From contig JAQSXD010000169.1 of the NCBI GenBank assembly GCA_029266295.1, forward strand, positions 1 to 7,899: 7,899 bases of DNA, written 5' to 3'. Origin of the DNA: Bacillota bacterium (GTDB lineage: Bacteria; Bacillota; Clostridia; Peptostreptococcales; Anaerovoracaceae). Both the position numbers and the translations under genes were made by a program. Positions 6,343 through 7,899 of this stretch are shown piece by piece; the stretch's first letter is position 1, and every line of letters begins with the position of its first letter. The notes beneath the pieces were generated by a model. The model saw only the letters and a program-made list of their open reading frames with translations, was not told the DNA's origin and made no database searches.

Positions 6343-7020
6343 TTAGTCCTTTTCTTCTTCCTGAAGCCTCGGATAATCCTTAATTACAATATAGGATTTA
6401 CTGATTTCAATTATATCATTTTCCTTCAGCTGCTTTAGTATTCGATTCACACTCCTCTGGGTAACCGCCATATATTCGCTCAGCGTTTCCGAACTGATGG
6501 AAATTCTGCCAGCAGGCCGGTCTCCATGATCCAGTAAAAATCGACAGATTCTGCTTTTCAACGTATACAGAGTATTCGCTCCCATGTTACTGCAGAGCTT
6601 GTAGGTACTATCGCAAAGGGTTCGGATAAAATAATTATTCAGATTGCGATCCATCTGAACCCACCTGACAAAGTCTTCCCGGACGATCTCAAAGAGCTTT
6701 ATATCCGTTCTGGCTTCCACACTGCTGATATAGGGAAAGCTTCCAAACATCTCCAGCTCCCCGATATAATTACCTTTTCGATATGTATTTAAGTAATATT
6801 TCTTTCCATGCTCCGACTCTACGGAAATGCCCAATTCCCCCTCCAGCACGATATACATGAAATTATGAATCTCACCCTGGTTTAAGGTAAACATTCCAGC
6901 ACGGTACTCCCTGATGGAAATGTTACGGAGGATCTCGTAGGGGCATTGCTTCATAATGTTATAAATGACCGGATCCTTTTCAAGAATTTCACTGATTTCC
7001 TTTACGTAATTCCTTCCCAT
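6343..7020 (-). CDS. Crp/Fnr-family transcriptional regulator
   Basis: This 225-aa regulator has an N-terminal cyclic-nucleotide-binding-type beta-barrel (about 30-120), a dimerisation helix (about 120-150) and a C-terminal winged HTH (about 150-215) with ETLSEYMAVTQRSVNRILK. The start ATG has AAGGAG five bases upstream (7026-7031). The barrel's pocket segment reads GNYIGELEMFG (83-93) and keeps the Gly-Glu of CRP. The phosphate-binding Arg (CRP Arg82) aligns with I98, so classical cAMP binding is unlikely. There is no N-terminal Cys cluster as in FNR. The architecture and FIGE-type pocket recall E. coli YeiL, which sits among nucleoside genes. It is the first gene of the operon, 69 bases ahead of the phosphorylase, and probably controls this operon from the palindrome in its promoter (inference). 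A nucleoside, sugar phosphate or base is a plausible ligand. Confidence 0.88.
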   Translation of the reverse strand: MGRNYVKEISEILEKDPVIYNIMKQCPYEILRNISIREYRAGMFTLNQGEIHNFMYIVLEGELGISVESEHGKKYYLNTYRKGNYIGELEMFGSFPYISSVEARTDIKLFEIVREDFVRWVQMDRNLNNYFIRTLCDSTYKLCSNMGANTLYTLKSRICRFLLDHGDRPAGRISISSETLSEYMAVTQRSVNRILKQLKENDIIEISKSYIVIKDYPRLQEEEKD

Positions 7021-7092
7021 CGTATCTCCTTCTCTTCCTGGAGAAATAGCTTAGGTATTCCGATTGTTAGGTTTTACGGTCAACCTTCACCC

Positions 7093-7116
7093 TTGGCTGC
7101 GAATCGTAATAGCCAA
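7093..7116. promoter_or_regulatory. Inverted repeat TTGGCT-N12-AGCCAA in the operon leader
   Basis: Perfect 6-bp arms are separated by 12 bases and centred about 23 bases after the predicted transcription start. It may be a second operator, or a weak hairpin in the 5' leader. No open reading frame or known riboswitch pattern was recognised here. Confidence 0.3.
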
Positions 7117-7134
7117 TTTATGTATGATACAAAA

Positions 7135-7163
7135 ATTATAATTCCGACAAGGAATTAAGTAAA
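7135..7163 (-). promoter_or_regulatory. Sigma-A-type promoter of the regulator-phosphorylase-ECF operon
   Basis: On the - strand, TTTACT (7163-7158, 4 of 6 to consensus) and a perfect TATAAT (7140-7135) are separated by exactly 17 bases. The start of transcription would fall near 7128, giving a leader of about 108 nt before the regulator ATG. It is the only good sigma-A match found upstream of the six-gene operon. Confidence 0.7.
7139..7157. promoter_or_regulatory. Candidate operator: TAATTCC-N5-GGAATTA in the promoter spacer
   Basis: A perfect 7-bp inverted repeat with spacer GACAA fills the gap between the -35 and -10 of the operon promoter and touches the -10. A dimer bound here would block RNA polymerase, so it fits a repressor site. 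It does not match the CRP (TGTGA-N6-TCACA) or FNR (TTGAT-N4-ATCAA) consensus. The adjacent Crp/Fnr-type protein is the leading candidate to bind it (inference). Confidence 0.55.
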
Positions 7164-7250
7164 GGAATATTGTCCCAGCAGCATCTGGATCTTTCATAAT
7201 TTACCAGAAAGGAAGTTCGCTTTGAGGACAAATGTCCCGAAGCTGCAAAG

Positions 7251-7280
7251 GTATAGTACGAATCAGAATCGCACATACTT
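7251..7280 (+). promoter_or_regulatory. Possible sporulation (sigma-G-like) promoter of the 49-aa gene
   Basis: GTATA (7251-7255) and CATACTT (7274-7280) are 18 bases apart, close to the sigma-G pattern GHATR-N17/18-CATNHTA with one mismatch. Against it, transcription would begin right at the ribosome binding site (about 7287), leaving almost no leader. No convincing sigma-A promoter was seen in its place. Confidence 0.22.
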
Positions 7281-7300
7281 TTGCACAGGAGGTGATAAAA

Positions 7301-7450
7301 ATGAGTTATAATTATGACAGCAAGGAAAACCTCGGCCACGGCATCAAAGGCGAGGTTCATACCGATTCATCAAACCTGAAGAGCGAAAAGACCAACAAGA
7401 AGCATAAAGACAAAAACTCATACAGTAAGAAAAATCCACCACAGGCATAG
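7301..7450 (+). CDS. Small Lys-rich hydrophilic protein, 49 aa, function unknown
   Basis: The product starts MSYNYDSKENLGHG and continues with a Lys/Asn/Ser-rich half ending KNPPQA. The sequence AGGAGGTGAT (7287-7296), fully complementary to the 16S anti-Shine-Dalgarno tail, lies just before the ATG. This sets the start at 7301 even though the frame is open further upstream. No hydrophobic segment, Cys or signal peptide is present, so a soluble, probably disordered, strongly basic protein is expected. It is divergent from the regulator operon. A hairpin terminator follows downstream. I do not recognise a family; a spore-associated or nucleic-acid-binding small protein is possible but unsupported beyond composition and the weak promoter match. 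Confidence 0.75.
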   Translation: MSYNYDSKENLGHGIKGEVHTDSSNLKSEKTNKKHKDKNSYSKKNPPQA

Positions 7451-7462
7451 GAGTGGGTTAAG

Positions 7463-7510
7463 GCATCCGGCACATACACCGCCTCTTCAGAATGTGCGAA
7501 CGCCGGGTGC
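7463..7510 (+). other. Long inverted repeat between the 49-aa gene and its terminator
   Basis: GCATCCGGC (7463-7471) pairs with GCCGGGTGC (7502-7510), eight Watson-Crick pairs and one G-U. ACAT (7472-7475) can continue with ATGT (7492-7495). In the + transcript this makes a structured 3' region directly before the terminator hairpin. It could be mRNA-stabilising or part of a 3'-UTR-derived small RNA (inference). No coding potential is evident in 7451-7599. Confidence 0.4.
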
Positions 7511-7518
7511 ACAAATGA

Positions 7519-7553
7519 AAAGCCCAGCATAATGGTTGTTTATGCTGGGCTTT
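7519..7553. terminator. Bidirectional hairpin terminator
   Basis: A perfect 14-bp inverted repeat (AAAGCCCAGCATAA at 7519-7532, its complement at 7540-7553) closes a 7-base loop. On the + strand it ends in TTT and then CGCTATTTCT; on the - strand it ends in TTTT then CATTT. It lies between the converging 49-aa (+) and 29-aa (-) genes and probably serves both. Confidence 0.82.
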
Positions 7554-7599
7554 CGCTATTTCTGCACCGCTGTCTTTGCTCCAATTTCTTTGCACCTAC

Positions 7600-7689
7600 T
7601 CAGCCACCGCCGATTTCATCAGAATCACTGTAAACTCCGGGTACGATGCAATTTCCGTCCTTATCCTTCTTCGGGCATTCATTGGACAT
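7600..7689 (-). CDS. Small protein of 29 aa with two cysteines, function unknown
   Basis: The product begins MSNECPKKDKDGNCIVPG and ends SDEIGGG. GGAGGTGA lies directly upstream, with GGAGG eight bases from the ATG, a much better site than chance would usually give. Cys5 and Cys14 flank a charged DKDGN stretch; the C-terminal half is acidic and ends in Gly-Gly-Gly. It has no membrane helix or signal peptide. It starts 45 bases after the stop of a membrane protein gene on the same strand, so the two are probably co-transcribed, and a hairpin terminator lies 46 bases beyond its stop. It is short enough to be skipped by usual gene callers. I do not recognise it; the evidence for translation is the ribosome binding site and placement only. 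Confidence 0.6.
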   Translation of the reverse strand: MSNECPKKDKDGNCIVPGVYSDSDEIGGG

Positions 7690-7737
7690 GAGGTTCACCT
7701 CCAGTTACTATTTTCTAATAGTATCTTCTAAACCTCA
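7689..7737 (-). promoter_or_regulatory. Nested hairpin leader of the 29-aa gene
   Basis: On the - strand TGAGGTT (7737-7731) pairs with AACCTCA (7695-7689), whose last A is the A of the start codon. Inside it TACTATT (7723-7717) pairs with AATAGTA (7712-7706) around an AGAA loop. The ribosome binding site lies between the inner hairpin and the outer right arm. If formed, the outer stem would occupy the start codon region; the inner palindrome could instead be a DNA operator. The upstream gene's TGA stop is the first three bases of the outer stem. Confidence 0.45.
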
Positions 7738-7899
7738 GCTTTTATCCTGATCATTCTCATCACCTCTGCGCTCCAACTCTGCCGCACGCTTTCGATATAA
7801 CATAGCTGCGATAGATAATACCAACAAGGTCAGCATAAAAGTAAATGTCATCGTGAAGATGCCTGCTGCAATTGCCCCATAGAGTTTCCCATAATTGTG
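7735..7899 (-). CDS. Membrane protein of unknown function, C-terminal 54 residues, 5' end beyond the window
   Basis: The frame is open from the right edge to TGA at 7737-7735. The visible part reads HNYGKLYG, then a hydrophobic helix (about residues 9-34, including TFMLTLLVLSIAAM), then a basic YRKRAAELERR stretch and an acidic tail ending DQDKS. The basic residues after the helix suggest a cytoplasmic C-terminus by the positive-inside rule. No family motif is visible in this fragment, and it could be the end of a longer transporter or a small single-helix protein. It precedes the 29-aa gene by 45 bases on the same strand. Confidence 0.6.
   Translation of the reverse strand, partial: HNYGKLYGAIAAGIFTMTFTFMLTLLVLSIAAMLYRKRAAELERRGDENDQDKS

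Noticed and set aside
7021..7127. Riboswitch in the operon leader
   Set aside because: Only short stems can be drawn and no conserved riboswitch core was recognised.
7232..7300. Upstream extension of the 49-aa gene to an earlier ATG at 7232
   Set aside because: The extension would run through the complete AGGAGGTGAT site, which clearly serves the ATG at 7301.
7136..7360. 74-aa open frame on the - strand overlapping the operon promoter and the 49-aa gene
   Set aside because: It contains the predicted promoter and overlaps the better supported + gene; no ribosome binding site or family signal was seen.
7600..7689. EF-hand-like calcium loop in the 29-aa protein (DKDGN)
   Set aside because: The loop lacks the full 12-residue pattern, including the closing Glu at the right position, and the flanking helices.
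1..7899. CRISPR arrays, tRNA or rRNA genes, insertion sequences, phage genes
   Set aside because: Reading both strands showed no regular direct repeats, no transposase or phage motifs and no tRNA-like cloverleaf.

Overview
The window looks like chromosome of an anaerobic, moderate-GC Firmicute of class Clostridia. This rests on the FeoB subtype, strong AGGAGG-type ribosome binding sites, a TTG start, an ECF vitamin/nucleoside-type transporter with its own energising module, and tight operon packing. I cannot name a genus from the sequence alone.

Left part, + strand (1-2312): the C-terminal 408 residues of a ferrous iron permease FeoB, cut by the window edge, are followed after 30 bp by a complete CDF-family metal efflux protein. 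The CDF protein has a cysteine-rich C-terminal tail. Together they form a metal-homeostasis unit. It ends in a perfect 14-bp hairpin that overlaps the CDF stop codon and also terminates the operon converging from the right.

Middle, - strand (2353-7020, transcribed right to left): a six-gene operon encodes a Crp/Fnr-type regulator, a uridine-phosphorylase-family nucleoside phosphorylase, an ECF substrate-binding S component, EcfT, and two ECF ATPases. All genes are closely spaced or overlap, except for a 133-nt structured gap before ecfT. The most economical reading is a dedicated uptake-and-cleavage system: a nucleoside-like compound enters through the ECF transporter and is split by phosphorolysis to base plus (deoxy)ribose-1-phosphate, under control of the operon's own regulator. 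A good sigma-A-type promoter (TTTACT-17-TATAAT) lies upstream, and its spacer holds a perfect 7-bp inverted repeat that looks like an operator. The phosphorylase lacks the Gln/Arg pair that reads uracil in E. coli Udp, and one ATPase has a degenerate signature motif, so the substrate and mechanism may differ from the textbook systems.

Right part (7021-7899): a 280-bp regulatory gap is followed by a 49-aa Lys-rich small protein on the + strand with a near-perfect ribosome binding site. Next come a structured non-coding stretch and a strong bidirectional hairpin terminator. On the - strand there is a 29-aa small protein with a strong ribosome binding site and a nested hairpin leader, and then the C-terminal 54 residues of a membrane protein entering from the right edge. 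I do not recognise the two small proteins or the membrane protein fragment.
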